Assembly: GCF_933775445.1 (NCBI RefSeq)
Contig: NC_065876.1
Location: forward strand, 15,066,001-15,130,000
Origin: Argentina anserina
Lineage: Eukaryota; Streptophyta; Magnoliopsida; Rosales; Rosaceae
Reading direction: 5' to 3'
Length of the DNA stretch: 64,000 nucleotides
The notes under the pieces were generated by a model. The model ran no database searches. It was not told the origin of the DNA and saw only the letters and a list, made by a program, of their open reading frames with translations. Numbering within the stretch: the stretch's first letter is position 1; every line of letters starts with the position of its first letter. The translations under genes were made by a program, and so were the position numbers. Positions 46,402 through 60,736 of the stretch are shown in pieces.

Positions 46402-48459
46402 ATGATGGTTGCTATGGACTTCGACTTGAATATGTTACCAGTACCCGAAGAAGAAGATAAGCAAACTTTGGAAAGTGATCAAGAACAAATTTCCACGATG
46501 TCACCGAACCTAGAAAGAACGCCATTTGGGGTGGATATAGCACGCAACGAGAATCAAGAGAGACATAAACGAATGAGACTAGAACAATGTGCAGATAGAT
46601 CAGAACTAGTGCAGATGCAAACATCCATATCCCAACCGCCTCCTGCACCACGAACTCGACCAGAAAATTATGCCAGGTCTCATGACATATCGAAGCTACC
46701 TTCTGGGTGGTTGGATTGCCCCCCGTTTGGTCAAGACATACATTGCATGATACCTTCTAAAGTGCCACTAGATCAATCCTATAATCGTGATGTTCCTCCT
46801 GGTAAAAGATACTCATTCAAGCAAGTTTTTAAGAAACAAAGACACCTGAGTAGGAAACTAGGGTTGGTGATTGATTTGACCAGCACATCGCGTTACTATC
46901 CAACCTCTGATCTGGTGAAAGAGGGTATTAGGCATATCAAGATTCCATGCAAGGGGCGCGATTCTGTACCCGAAAACCATTTGGTGAATAGGTTTGTCTA
47001 TGAGGCCATACGATTCGCAAGGATGTACCCAAATAGGTATATCCTTGTGCATTGTACACATGGACACAATCGAACAGGGTATATGATCATACATTACTTG
47101 ATGCGGACGCTACCGATGCATACAGTCATTGAGGCCATACAAACATTTGCCAAAGCGCGCCCACCGGGTATATATAAACCCGACTACATTGATGCTCTAT
47201 ACTCATTCTATCATGAAAGGAAGCCTGCAGAACTTGTATGCCCACCAACGCCCGAGTGGAAGAGATCTTCAGAATTGGTTCCAGATGGTGGCATTCATCA
47301 ATGTTCAGCAGCTCAGTTGAATGAAAGTCATCAGGATATGGATACAGATATAATGACAAATGATGATACCTTGGGTGATGAGATACCTCCTGAACAGCAA
47401 GAGGAGTTGCGGTTGTTCTGCTGCCAAACTCTTAACCAGCGCGGGAAGTATGTAAGCTCGAGATTCCCAGGGGCACATCCAGTTTCTCTCGGCAGAGAAA
47501 AGCTGCAGCTGTTGAGGCAGAGGTACTACTATGCGACCTGGAAAGCTGATGGGACACGATACATGATGTTAATAACCAAGGATGGCTGTTACTTAATTGA
47601 TAGAAAATTCAATTTTAGAAGAGTTCAAATGAGGTTTCCTTGCAAACGCACAAATGGTTTAGCTAGGAATGGCCACCACTACACGTTACTAGACGGGGAG
47701 ATGGTGATTGATACTGAGCCAGGTTCACAGAAGAAGCAGAGAAGATACCTAATTTATGACATGATGGCAATCAACAACTGTTCTGTGGTAAAGTTACCTT
47801 TTCATAAACGGTGGAAGATGGTTGAGGAAGAAGTAGTTCAGCCCCGGAATGAGCAGCGTCGAGTTCACCGAAGTACGAATAATCCTAACTACAGATATGA
47901 CTTGGAACCATTCACGGTGAGGAGGAAGGGGTTTTGGTTGCTCCATACGGTTGAGAAGCTTCTGAAAGAGTTCATTCCAAAGCTCCCAAATGATGCAGAT
48001 GGTATTATCTTTCAGGGTTGGGACGATTCATATGTTCAGGGAGCAGATGAAGGCCTTCTAAAATGGAAATATCCTGCTATGAACTCAATTGATTTTCTAT
48101 TTGAGGTAGGTGGTGATGGCCGGCAACAGCTGTTTCTGAACGAAAAAGGACAGAATAAGCTAATGGACGGATATAGGATTAGGTTTAATGATAGTGTAGA
48201 TTCTTTTTATTTTGGAAAAATTTTAGAGTGTTCTTGGGATTCTGAGACAAGAGAGTGGGTCTATATGCGAACTAGGACTGATAAATCCAGTCCAAATGAT
48301 ATCAATACCCACAACAAGATAATGCAAAGCATAAAGGATAATATCACAGAGGAGGTCTTACTAAACGAGATAAATAAGATCATTAGATTGCCTACATATG
48401 TTCATAAAATACAGAAAGATAGCAAAGCAGCAGAGAAGCAGACGAGTTCAGCAAGGTAG
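46402..48459 (+). CDS. Bifunctional mRNA-capping enzyme (RNA triphosphatase + guanylyltransferase), intronless
   Basis: A single uninterrupted frame of 685 residues covers the whole length of the plant family. The N-terminal cysteine-phosphatase-type RNA triphosphatase has its loop HCTHGHNRTG at residues 217-226 (Cys218, Arg224). The C-terminal guanylyltransferase has KADGTR (Lys381 attacks GTP), then DGEMV (431-435), DADGIIFQ (531-538) and LLKWKYP (552-558). The enzyme adds the cap to nascent transcripts in the nucleus. The ATG at 46402 is the first; the one at 46414 (MDFDLN) better matches the family start. Plant capping-enzyme genes known to me are multi-exon, so an intronless copy with no stops suggests a retrogene still under constraint. 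Copia element 2 starts 137 bp after the stop codon. Confidence 0.92.
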   Translation: MMVAMDFDLNMLPVPEEEDKQTLESDQEQISTMSPNLERTPFGVDIARNENQERHKRMRLEQCADRSELVQMQTSISQPPPAPRTRPENYARSHDISKLPSGWLDCPPFGQDIHCMIPSKVPLDQSYNRDVPPGKRYSFKQVFKKQRHLSRKLGLVIDLTSTSRYYPTSDLVKEGIRHIKIPCKGRDSVPENHLVNRFVYEAIRFARMYPNRYILVHCTHGHNRTGYMIIHYLMRTLPMHTVIEAIQTFAKARPPGIYKPDYIDALYSFYHERKPAELVCPPTPEWKRSSELVPDGGIHQCSAAQLNESHQDMDTDIMTNDDTLGDEIPPEQQEELRLFCCQTLNQRGKYVSSRFPGAHPVSLGREKLQLLRQRYYYATWKADGTRYMMLITKDGCYLIDRKFNFRRVQMRFPCKRTNGLARNGHHYTLLDGEMVIDTEPGSQKKQRRYLIYDMMAINNCSVVKLPFHKRWKMVEEEVVQPRNEQRRVHRSTNNPNYRYDLEPFTVRRKGFWLLHTVEKLLKEFIPKLPNDADGIIFQGWDDSYVQGADEGLLKWKYPAMNSIDFLFEVGGDGRQQLFLNEKGQNKLMDGYRIRFNDSVDSFYFGKILECSWDSETREWVYMRTRTDKSSPNDINTHNKIMQSIKDNITEEVLLNEINKIIRLPTYVHKIQKDSKAAEKQTSSAR

Positions 48460-48596
48460 AGATGAATGTGGAGACAAGCAAAAGCTACTATTCATTGTAT
48501 TGATGTCAAATTCATCTTTGTTATGATACTGAATGGTTATTGATGTTTGTTGTAAGAACTTCTGGCTACTCTTCCCATACATATAATCGAAAAATA

Positions 48597-48773
48597 TGTA
48601 GAAAAGAAGAAGAGAATTAGTTGAAAGTGATGTAGATTGATACTGCTCAATGAGAGCTTTATACATGAGAAGGAATCTGTTTTACAGCTATAAATCCTAT
48701 AATATACATAAAAAGAAACTTTACAACTTATACACAGCATATTGCCATCATCAATGACAGATGTTTCTCAACA
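48597..48773 (-). repeat. 3' LTR of Copia element 2
   Basis: 177 bp, TGTAGAAAAG...TTTCTCAACA, next to the polypurine tract. It lies just past the 3' end of the capping-enzyme frame. Confidence 0.93.
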
Positions 48774-48801
48774 CTCCCCCTCAAGTTGGAGAGTGGATGT
48801 C

Positions 48802-50264
48802 TTACACTCCCAACTTGCGAATCATAGGAATAAAAATGTCTTTCCCCAATGGTTTAGTGAGAACATCAGCTAGTTGATAGGCGGAACTAACATGTCTTGT
48901 GACCACAGAACCATCTAAGATTTTGTCTCTGATATAGTGGCAGTCCATCTCAATGTGTCTCGTTCGCTCATGAAAAACAGGATTGGCCGCAATGTGGAGC
49001 GCATCCTTGTTGTCACAGAATAACAAAGCTGGTTCATGAAGCAACATGCTCAAATCCTAAGTAAACAACGTAACCAAGTCAACTCACAACATGTGCCTGT
49101 CATAGCACGATATTCAGCCTCTGCTGAAGATAAATACACTGTCTTTTGGCGCTTAGACTTCCAAGAGACCAAGGAAGATCCAAGGAAGACAAAGTATCCA
49201 GTTGTAGATCTCCTTGTGACTGGACATCCTGCCCAATCGGAATCACAATAGGCTCTCAACCTTAAATCACTGATGGAAGAGAAGAATAAACCTTGACCTG
49301 GAGCACCTTTCAAGTAACGTACCACCCTTAGTGCTGCTTCCCAATGAGTCTTTCTAGGTTGATTCATGAACCTACTAAGGACATGGACAACTTAGGTAAT
49401 ATCGGGACGGGATACAATGAGATATATGAGACGGCCAATCAACCTCCTGTATTTTTCAGGGTCTTTGAGCAGATCACTACGCTCCGACAATTTCAAGCCT
49501 TTTTCCATGGGAGTATCTGTCGGAGCAGCCCCTAACAATCCTGCATCTTCAATAATCTCCAAGGTATATTTACGTTGACTGATAAAGATACCACGTTTCG
49601 AAGTTGAAACTTCGATGCCAAGAAAATACTTTAAGTCTCCAAGATCCTTGAGACGAAATTGACTATGCAAGAAAGTCTTAAGTGCAACAATTGTCTCCAA
49701 GTCATTCCCAGTAATCAAAATATCATCAACGTAAATCAAAAGTGCAGTAAATGAATTTCCTTTCTTCTTAGTGAACAATGAATAATCAGCTTTAGATTGA
49801 ACATACCCGGCTGTCTTTACTGCATCAGAAAACTTTTCAAACCACTGCCTTGAATCTTGCTTCAAACCATATAGAGACTTATACAACCGACATACCAGAT
49901 TCTCCTCCCCCTGTCGCCGAAGACCCGGCGGAGGAGACATATAGATTTCCTCTGATAAATCACCATGAAGAAAAGCATTATTCACATCCAGTTGGTGTAA
50001 TTTCCAATGACGAGCAGCTGCTAAAGGTAAGAGACACCGAACAGTAGTAATTTTAGCACTAGGGGAAAAAGTCTCTTGATAATCCACACCTTCTAACTGA
50101 GTGAAACCTTTTGCAACTAGCCATGCTTTATAGCGTTCAACAGAACCGTCTGCTTTATGTTTGATCTTATATACCCAACGACAACCAATGTGAACTTTGC
50201 CGGCCGGAAGTGTGGTTAGAGTCCATGTGCCATTAGCCTCGAGGGCTTGCAACTCAGAAAACAT
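48802..50264 (-). pseudogene. Reverse transcriptase and RNase H region of Copia element 2
   Basis: [20 protein letters not shown] starts the RT at about 50190. [15 protein letters not shown] and the catalytic [13 protein letters not shown] follow. RNase H has CDSDWAGCPVTRRSTTGY and SSAEAEYRAM, and ends with a KPLGKD segment near 48840. An in-frame stop lies near 49395 (after SRPDIT) and a frame change near 49050. Confidence 0.88.
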
Positions 50265-50270
50265 AGCTTG

Positions 50271-51479
50271 CTACCATTCCGGATGAACAATTGCCTCAGA
50301 ATAGGTGCGTGGCTCTGTAACATGACTGATATGAGCCAAGAAAGCCTGATGTGGGGGCAAACACCGATGGTAAGAGAGATAGCCAGCCAACGGGTAACGA
50401 GTTCCTTTAGTTGGACCAGGCAACAAGAAGGACGATGGGTCTGAGTGAACGGAGCGAACATTGTAAGTGAGGCGGTCCGGTGGGTGCGACTGGCGGCTGG
50501 AGCGACGAAGAGGGATGGGTTCAGTGGTGGGTGGGGCGACTGGTGTGGCTGGAACGGGTGGATCTGTTGGCTGAGTCTGGGTGGAGGATTGTGGTGGAGG
50601 ACGGCGAGAGTATGTGCGGAACGGAGGTGGTGGAGGCGGAGGTAATGGCGGGGAAGAGATTGGAAGGGGCGGTGCTGTCGTGGTGGGGCAGAGAGGAAAG
50701 GGAGGTGGTGATGAGTGGGGTGATAAGGGTCGGGGTGAAGGAGGTGATTGTGACTCAGGCATGGACAGATCGAACGTGAAGCCATCGAGATCAGAGGAAG
50801 AAATGACCGGGGCGGGGTCAGGCACTGGGGCAAAAATCGGGCCGGGTTGGTGGCCCAAATGGTCCTTGGCTGCATAAGGAAAGATATCTTCATGGAATAT
50901 GACATCTCGACTGGTAAAAAAAAAATTTGTGGACAAATCATATAGTTTAAAAGCCTTTTGACCGACTGGATACCCAATAAAAATGGATGGAGTAGCGCAT
51001 TGGTCGAATTTATGGGAAGGATGAACATTTGTGGCATAAGTGAGACACCCAAAAACACGGAGATGAGAAAAGGAATGAGGTTTGAAGTAAAGTAGTTCAA
51101 ACGGAGTTTTGAAAGAGAGAAGTGGTGTGGGTAACCTATTGATGATGTGAACAGCTGTAAGGGCACAATCACCCCAAAATTGTTTGGGAAGATGAGCCTG
51201 AAATTTTAATGCCCGAGCAACTTGGATGATATGACGATGCTTACGTTCCACAACCCCATTCTGTTGAGGCGTGTAAACGCAAGAATGGTGGAAAACAACT
51301 CCATTATCAGAAAAGAAAGAACTGAGTGAGATAAATTCAGCACCATTGTCACTACGAAAAATTTTAATGCAAGAGTCAAATTGTGTAAGAGCATAGGTGA
51401 AAAAACGCTTTATGAGAGGTTGTGCTTTATTCTTATGTCTCATTAAAAAAAATCCAAGTAAAACGTGAATAGTCATCAA
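50271..51479 (-). pseudogene. Integrase region of Copia element 2
   Basis: The frame holds FRSDNGAEF (second catalytic Asp), YTPQQNGVVERKHRHI (near the Glu) and LRVFGCLTYA, followed by a long Pro/Ser-rich linker. The first catalytic segment lies upstream, past an in-frame stop and a frame change in a T-run near 51445. One in-frame stop (50265-50270 region) separates it from RT. Confidence 0.86.
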
Positions 51480-51531
51480 CTATTGTGAGAAAATAATGGG
51501 CACCAGAAAGTGAAGGATGTTGATAACGACC

Positions 51532-53322
51532 CTAAATATCACAATGAATAATTTCAAAAGGTTTATTGGAGGAAATTTTTCTATTATAGAAAGGGAAACG
51601 ACTCTGCTTTGTCAAAGGGCAGATATGGCAAGCTTTATTTGATTGAATGGGAAAATTCAGAAAATGTTTAACAATGAAACCTAAGCATGGCGAAGACACA
51701 TGTCCGAGCCTATTGTGCCAGAGATCAGTTGAGGAAATGGAGAGGTTGCAGGTAGGCCGTTTGGTGGTGAAGGTAGTTTGGTTTGTTGACTTCTCCGTCG
51801 CTAATGCCACCAAATAGTATAATCCATCACGTTGTTCACCCAAACCAATCATCCTTCTCGTAGCCAGATCCTGCAATACGCACCAATAAGGATAAAATGT
51901 CACTGAACAATTCATACCTCTTGTCAAACGACTAACTGACATCAAATCAACTTTAAACTTTGGCACATATAACACATCATGAAGGTAAAAATTGAAACTT
52001 AATGGCAGTGATCCTTTTGCAACAATAGCAACTTTATCCCCACTTGGTAATAAGACCGGAGGCAAGGAACATCGATTATCAGCATGAAATAATGCAGTGG
52101 ATGATGAAATATGATCAGTGGCTCCGCTATCGATGATCCAATTGCGGGAAACAACCTTGGACAAACCTGGTTTAGTTACGGCATAAGCTTTAGGAGTTGC
52201 ATTGGCCTGAGAGTTGGAGCTTGTAGGCATAACGTTAACGGCAGCCAGAAATTGATTGAATTGGGCTTCAGATAGAGTGACTGAAGGTCCAGAATGAGTA
52301 CTAGAAACGTTGTTGGCATAGGGAACTCTAAAACCAGTGTTGGAATTCGGCTTGGGATTGGAAGTCTGCTGATTTTGCTTTGCCTTTGGGTGACATGGGG
52401 GATAGCCAATCAGTTCAAAACATGTCTGAACCCAATGAGCAAGCTCTCCACAGTAGACGCATTGAGGACGGCCTCTCCCTGATCCTTGTCGCCGTTCTTG
52501 AGTGAATCGGACAGAGTGTGGTCGGGGATTTGGCTCAGATCTCCCCCTGCCCTGAATGGAATTGGGTCTGCTACCTTGTTGTGGACCTGGGAACCTGCCA
52601 GAGTTTTGAACAGCCATGGCCGCACTACCGCTAGATTCGGCCAGATGTGTAGCACTGAGGAGACGTTGCTTCTCTTCTTGGGCAACTGCAACGTAAGCTT
52701 GGCGGACTGTAGGCAAAGGATTTAGTAATAGAATTTGACTGCGAATCGCACTGTAAGTATCATTCAAACCCATTAGAAACTGCATGAGCTTTTGTTGTTC
52801 TCCTTGTGAGCCAAGAGGAGTCTCTGAATAAGAAGCTAGTTCATCCCAAAATCCCTTTAATTTCGTGTAGTATGTTGGAACTGATTGTTGATCTTGCTTG
52901 TGACAAGCAATATCTCGCTGCATCTCGAAAATCTGAGAAGCATTACACTGAGAAAAACGTTCAGATAAATCTTCCCATACCTCTTGAGCTGAGGGGTAGT
53001 AGGTGAGGCTATCAGCAATTTCTGTGTCGACAGTGTTGCTGATCCACTGTTGCACCATGTCATTCACTTGTGACCAAGTATCATAGCCATTAGAATCAGT
53101 TTCCTTTGTAGGAGGTTTGATTGTGCCATTGATGAATCCTAGTTTGTTCTTCGAATTCAAGGCCCGAAGCATGGCTCTTTTCCAATTGTTGTAGTTGTTT
53201 CCATCCAGGACTTTAGAGATTAAGACTAGCCCTGTATGATCAGAGGGATGAAGATAATAGGGATCTCTGGGTTTGGGTGTTTCTGACGAACTATGTTTGG
53301 AGACCTCATTGTCACCAACCAT
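51532..53322 (-). pseudogene. Gag, protease and pre-integrase region of Copia element 2
   Basis: A 596-residue frame starts MVGDNEVSKHSSSE. It holds the capsid (NNYNNWKRAMLRALNSKNKL), the zinc knuckle CVYCGELAHWVQTC, the protease site WIIDSGATDHIS and the pre-integrase WHNRLGHVS with CHICPLTKQSRFPF. It ends at a stop inside the start of the integrase core. Confidence 0.9.
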
Positions 53323-53476
53323 GACAAATAGGAAGAATGAGAGATGCTACACGAGAAATCAATATGTAGCAGAAAAGAGATGACCAGCTATGATGAATAA
53401 GAAGAAGAGATGCTACACAAGAAATCAAGGTGTAGCAGAAAAGAGATGAGAGGGATCTGACCCGCTCTTGATACCA

Positions 53477-53651
53477 TGTAGAAAAGAAGAAAAGAATTGG
53501 TTGAAAGTGATGTAGATTGATACTGCTCAATGAGAGCTTTATACATGAGAAGGAATCTGTTTTACAGCTATAAATCTTATAATATACATAAAGAAACTTT
53601 ACAACTTATACACAGCATATTGTCATCATCAATGACAGATGTTTCTCAACA
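53477..53651 (-). repeat. 5' LTR of Copia element 2
   Basis: 175 bp, TGTAGAAAAG...TTTCTCAACA, with the primer-binding site on the inner side and the AAATA duplication on the outer side. Confidence 0.93.
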
Positions 53652-53656
53652 AAATA

Positions 53657-55752
53657 GACTAATGGCTGTCAAAGTAGATGGTAATACCGTATCTACAGCT
53701 GATCTTGAGTCAGTGATCTTTTGAGCTGGTAACTCCTAGAAAATTTTCAGGTAGACATGAATTAAACCGAAAAATCACATCCAAAATCAGATTACTGTAT
53801 TAAAAAGTCAGAAATTGTACCTAGACCACGAAACAAATATTACATTAGCACATAAAGATACTAAGCTTTGCACTGAATATATGTATGCAAGTATCTGTTG
53901 ATGGACTCGATGCACAAATTATCACAAATCAGAAAGTGGTTTTAAAACTGGTTTGATCTTTCCACCAGAACATGTACACAGCACTTATATATGCACATTA
54001 GCTTTCAAAAGACCAACATGTTTTTGCTCCAGTTAAACAATAACAATTAGTAAACAAAAGAAACAGTGAAATTATATATACGCATACAGACCAATATGTT
54101 TTCAGTTTAAGAAACTCAACTGCCTTGTAACGAGAATGCCAGTCCAAGTCTGATATCTATTTGATAGTATGCTATGTATCTGTTATCTATCTCCAATCTC
54201 CAGTAGGTTATAACTTCCCCAAAGCCAGTGGGTATGGGTCAATAGAATTGAACCAAAGAGAAACCCTTTTCATACTTGGTTCCTTTTTCCTTTCTTCGAC
54301 ACCATAAAATGTTGCATCACTATTGTTACCCAATCTAATTAAGTTTCTCCAACTGGTTCAGAAGTAGAAGGTCAAGGTCTTGTTGGAACAAACATGATTA
54401 ATAGACAGTTTCCAACTGTAGGAAATAATATGCCAGATCATAACAGAATTGCCACATCAAACAATAGTATCGCACATCAACCCCAAAATCAAACCTAGAA
54501 AAAATACACACAAAACAAACAAGAAACAAAGTATATGCATCTGCAAATACATGATTAATTTTAGTAAAATTAGAATTAAAGTCGCAAATGGTCTCTCAAG
54601 CCAGTGATCAGTCAGATTTCAACAACCATGTCCATAAATAAGATTTAAGTTTACCAGAGTCTGAATTGAAAGACATAAGCTTTAACAATAGATACAACAT
54701 CAATAACTAGCTCTGGTAAGAATTATAAGTTCCCATTTTTGTTTCAATACAGAAACATGGAAGTTTTTAAACCAACACAAAAACCCCTCACAAGTCACAA
54801 GGTGCATATGCAGCAGATTCAAAGGTAGAGTTCCAATATTTTTTTTGCTTGTGTATAAGTAGGAATCAAATCTTATTCCACAATACAAAAAAAGTAACAC
54901 TAAGTAAGAGATGCTTGATGTCAATTACTCGGAAAAAAAAAGAAGAAAAGAAAATTTAACCTGACTAGTCAAAAGGGAAAAAACCACAAGCAAAGCCAGC
55001 CTTCTCATGATTATACTAAGTAGCTTCTATTCAGCTCAAATTGATAGACAATCCAAAGGCCATTGGATTTGCGAAAAGGCAAAATGCAAAGCTGGACTGC
55101 GTTTTGCCTTGAGCTGTAAGGTGTGTACGAAAAATTTGAGAGAAGGTTTTAATCTTAGAGTCGCTATGATAAAAGGTGAGTAATCATCAATCATCTCTAT
55201 CTCAATGCGTCTTTAAATGATTTACACACAAGACACGGCAGGTCATAGTTGATATATCACGGATATCCCAGCCAACATACACAAAAACCTAGTTGGTTCG
55301 ACCTAACATCAATTCTGATCTCATTCTACCAAAGTAAAGTGATTGCTCTCTAAACCCCTATTTTCACTGCTGAAAGTAAACATTTCCAAGTTAAAGCTTC
55401 ACAATTCAAAACAGAGATCAACGCAAAAATGGGGGGTTAAGTTCATTTGATAATTTTTTTTTTACCAAACTCTAAATCCTCTGGAAACAAAACAATCCAA
55501 ATCATCTTTCTTATTTCAATTCTGAGCATATTTATCATCATTACAGAAGACCACATACATTACACATACTTCAAAGTTCAAAGTTGTATTCATGTAGCTA
55601 AAAACAACAGATCTATGGCTATGATCTTTGATTATTGAATGCAACGTATAACCAGAATAACAAAACCACAATAAAATCCTCCAATGGCAGTCTATAATAA
55701 ACTGGTAACAACAATGTAGGCACAAACTTGGTAAAAGCTTACGCGACGACAA
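53657..55752. other. Intergenic
   Basis: AT-rich sequence with no coding exon I can support. The first part is the displaced downstream flank of the capping-enzyme retrogene. The last part should hold the 3'UTR of the minus-strand PRISE gene. Confidence 0.5.
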
Positions 55753-57690
<1,938 letters not shown>

Positions 57691-59019
57691 ATGGGGACGA
57701 AGCAAAGAGACCTGCACGAGTCGTTCAACCTCGCCGTTCGTTCTCTCCTCGCTCCCTGCTCTTTTCAGGTCCCTAATTCCACAATTACCCATCGCATTCT
57801 CTCCTTCATTTTCCAATTTCATTCACTAATTTCTTCTAATAACTTTGATTCTTTTTTTATTCTCCTGAAATCAACAGGAGTTCTGTGGAGCGCTTCCGGG
57901 TTTTACGGCAGCTGAGCACGAACGTCTTCACAGGCTCTTCACCCAGGTACTGTATCATGTTGTTCAACTACCATTTTGGTTTGTTTTTTTCTCTTATTTT
58001 AACTAGGAAAGCTTTGACCTATTGCTCTAACTGCTTTGCGTCGTGTACTTGTTTCCAGGTCATGATTTCTTTGCACCAGAATGTAGAGGTACTACTTTCC
58101 GGCTTCTTCTCTTGATTTGTTAACAGTTTTATTAGATGCATTAATAATGATGCAGTATTACCCTAATGCTAATGCGTTTGGGGGGTTTTGTCGAGACCAA
58201 TTCATTTGTTGGAAAGTGTATAGTTGGATGATTCTCTTAGTAATTGTTACGTTTGTGGCTGAGAACTGTGACCAAGTGAAAATATGAGATAGCTGTCCTT
58301 TCGGAAATGCACCTTCTATTCTCAGCTTTTGTTGAACCATTATTCTACTTCTTGAGACTGTCAGGAAATATGACATCCTTTGCTGGTTGCTATCTTAATC
58401 AGATTGTTTATGATAGATCATACTTTCTAATGTGATTTGGACACAATGATATAGTTACTATGACATTATTATGATGAATTTCTGAACAAGTTGTCTTTAT
58501 ACAGGAAGAGTTCCAGAATGTATGTGTTGAAACACAGGTACGCACCTGATTATCCCTTGGTGATGGTGACGTTGTTTAACTACTTATGTTCGAATAAAAT
58601 GAATGCATAAATATATAAATAATTGATGTAGGTCTTTCTGTGTTATTTTGGAACATCTGAAACGTTATTGATGTAGGTATTTGTGTGTTATTTTGGAATA
58701 TCTGAAACGTAATAGAATCAAAATGTTTGTATTCTAGTTGAAAATAAGATGTAGATGATGAAATATTTCACCAATTGAATTATTACTCAGATTACTAATG
58801 CAGTATTCATCTCTTTAGATTATTATTAGTTAATCTTGGTTTCATTTCAAAAAGCAAAAAAAAAGTTCATCTTGGTTATAGTGAAGCAATATACGTAAAA
58901 GAGTTCTTAGTCATATTTGTATCTCGTCAAGCCTCTTTCTTCCTGCAGGTTGGAACTGCCATGTATACTGTAGAACAACTGGTGGAAGAACAAAGTTTGG
59001 ATCCTTTGTTTACAAGTAA
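57691..59019 (+). pseudogene. NNF1/PMF1-like kinetochore gene, exons 1-5
   Basis: Exons 57691-57768, 57878-57946, 58059-58088, 58505-58537 and 58949-59019 join in phase. They read MGTKQRDLHESFNLAVRSLL, then CGALPGFTAAEHERLHRLFT, HQNVE, EEFQNVCVETQ and VGTAMYTVEQLVEEQSLD. This matches plant NNF1, a MIS12-complex subunit that links the inner and outer kinetochore. The donor at 59020 (GTACGT) leaves two bases and needs a next exon beginning with one base, then an ACT codon. No such exon follows on the plus strand in the window; the fitting one lies on the minus strand at 60737-60818. The plus strand continues instead into a Copia fragment. As arranged, this copy should not give a full protein. 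Confidence 0.7.
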
Positions 59020-59034
59020 GTACGTATCTCTTTC

Positions 59035-60700
59035 TATTTTAAACTTAGATTTGCTTAATGAATCTTATAGTTTCAAATTGTATCAATGAGCCAAAAACAC
59101 AACAATTTTCACCTTGGTGAATTGATACCAAATGATCGCTGCAACCTTCAGGATGTCTTGTATCTCTTGAAGTAACCCTGAACAAACCTCCAAGAGTCTT
59201 CACCTTGGCAGTACTCATTTTGCCTCATCGCACCTCAAGTGAGGAGTTGCTCCACCCCAATCTCAACATGTTGTAAAATTGAGCAAGTTCAAGCAACACT
59301 TGAACTTCTCCATGACAATAGTCCTAATCAAACAATCTGAGACATTCCCCCTTGAATGAACTTCCTCAGTTGTTCTCTCCCCTGAGCCGACCCAACACTT
59401 ATTGTAATGACCCTAAACATCAACATGTTTCATCTCTGCTTGAAACACTTCCTTGTCAAATTGATGATACCATCCTTCACCACAACTCCTTGTTGAATCC
59501 CAAACTCATTAATCCATTAAGCCATAACGCCTCTATGGAAGCTTCTTTTAGTGTCATGCAATCTTCTTTAATGGTAAATAATGTTGTAGCTGATCCCAAA
59601 GTTGCTATACAACTCTCTACACCTTCACCGCAAGTAAATACATTACTTATTGCAGCTATACTTTTGTCAAATTCTCCTGCCAAATTTGAACCCTCATGAC
59701 CGGCATTGCATATTTGATCCTGTTGTCTTTCAAACTAAAATACACGCTCCTTGGTGTCCCTCAAGTAATATAAAACTCACTCCACTATTTGCCAGTGTCG
59801 CCTACTTGGATTCACCATATACTTTGACACAATTCTTAATACTTGAGCTATACTTGGTCTTGTACAGATTCTAGCACACATCAGATTTCCTACCACTTTT
59901 GCATAAGACACATCCATCATCTCATCCAACCCTGGTGTAGATGATCTTTGCACACACAACTGAGAGTGTGCTACTGCTGGAGCAAACATGGGTTCTGACA
60001 ACAACCATGTGTTTCTCACTTTGTCTCTCCTTGTCTTTACTCCTAGGATCTCTTGTGCAGCTTCTGGACCCTTCAAGTTGAATTCCCTTCATAGTAGTTT
60101 CTTTAAATTCAAAATTCTAGATGTATTTTGACATGTAATTAACACGTCACCTACATACAGTAGTAATAGTAAAACCTTACTATCCTTGAACACATGATGA
60201 TAACTGCATATGCCTTTTGGTGAGATCTGGTCATACTTGACCCTTTCTTTATGCAGATCCTTTGCCAATACCCGATCTTTCCATCTCATGCCTTCTTTAT
60301 CATGCATTCCTTCCTTTTTCCTATAAACCCATTTACAGCCAAATTGATTCTTTTCTTTGGTTTTAGGAACCGACTCCTGAACCAAGTCCTTATGTATAGA
60401 CTTCTTCATCTGCTCAAATATAGCTCCCATCCAACTTTCTCGTACATAATTTGCTATAGCTTCCTGATACGTGGTTGGATCTCTTGGACTGAAACTTAGA
60501 GCATACTTGTCCAACGCTATGCTTCTCTGGAACTCCTGCCCAAGTGATTGACGAACTGAGTCGTAGGTTCGCAGTACTAATAGCTCCACCTGAGCTTGTA
60601 TTACTGACTGTTGTTGTCGCTCTATACTTTAACATGTCAAAAACTGTTGAACCATCCCCCAAAACAAGAGAATAGTGCCTCTGCCCTCTATTAAGAATTA
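59035..60700 (-). mobile_element. Truncated Copia element fragment (element 3)
   Basis: The minus strand has broken pieces of RT and RNase H: QFGCKWVYRKKEGMHDKEG, LLLYVGDVLITCQN (the YVDD site altered to YVGD) and YAKVVGNLMCARICTRPSIA. A polypurine-like CCAAGGTGAAAATTG comes next. After that come the first ~70 bp of an LTR (59104 down to about 59035), starting TGTTGTGTTTTTGGCTC, which then runs into the NNF1-like intron. The region around the RT core is deleted. The LTR start is the same family as the element at 61230. Confidence 0.7.
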
Positions 60701-60736
60701 AAAAATGAAGTTTAGGTTTATTTTGAATATGTGTAC

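Larger units (their letters stand above)
48597..53651 (-). mobile_element. Second Ty1/Copia LTR retrotransposon, full length, coding region mutated
   Basis: The LTRs at 48597-48773 (177 bp) and 53477-53651 (175 bp) have TG...CA ends and differ by four substitutions and one 2-bp indel. The 5-bp duplication AAATA lies at 48592-48596 and 53652-53656. On the minus strand the 5' LTR is followed by TGGTATCAAGAGCG (initiator-Met-type primer-binding site), and TTGAGGGGGAG precedes the 3' LTR. Domain order is Copia. At least three in-frame stops and two frame changes are present. Its LTR length and polypurine tract resemble element 1, but the LTR sequences differ, so these are separate families. Confidence 0.93.

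Noticed and set aside
50445..50877. Gly/Trp-rich plus-strand frames
   Set aside because: Antisense shadow of the Pro/Ser-rich linker of Copia element 2.
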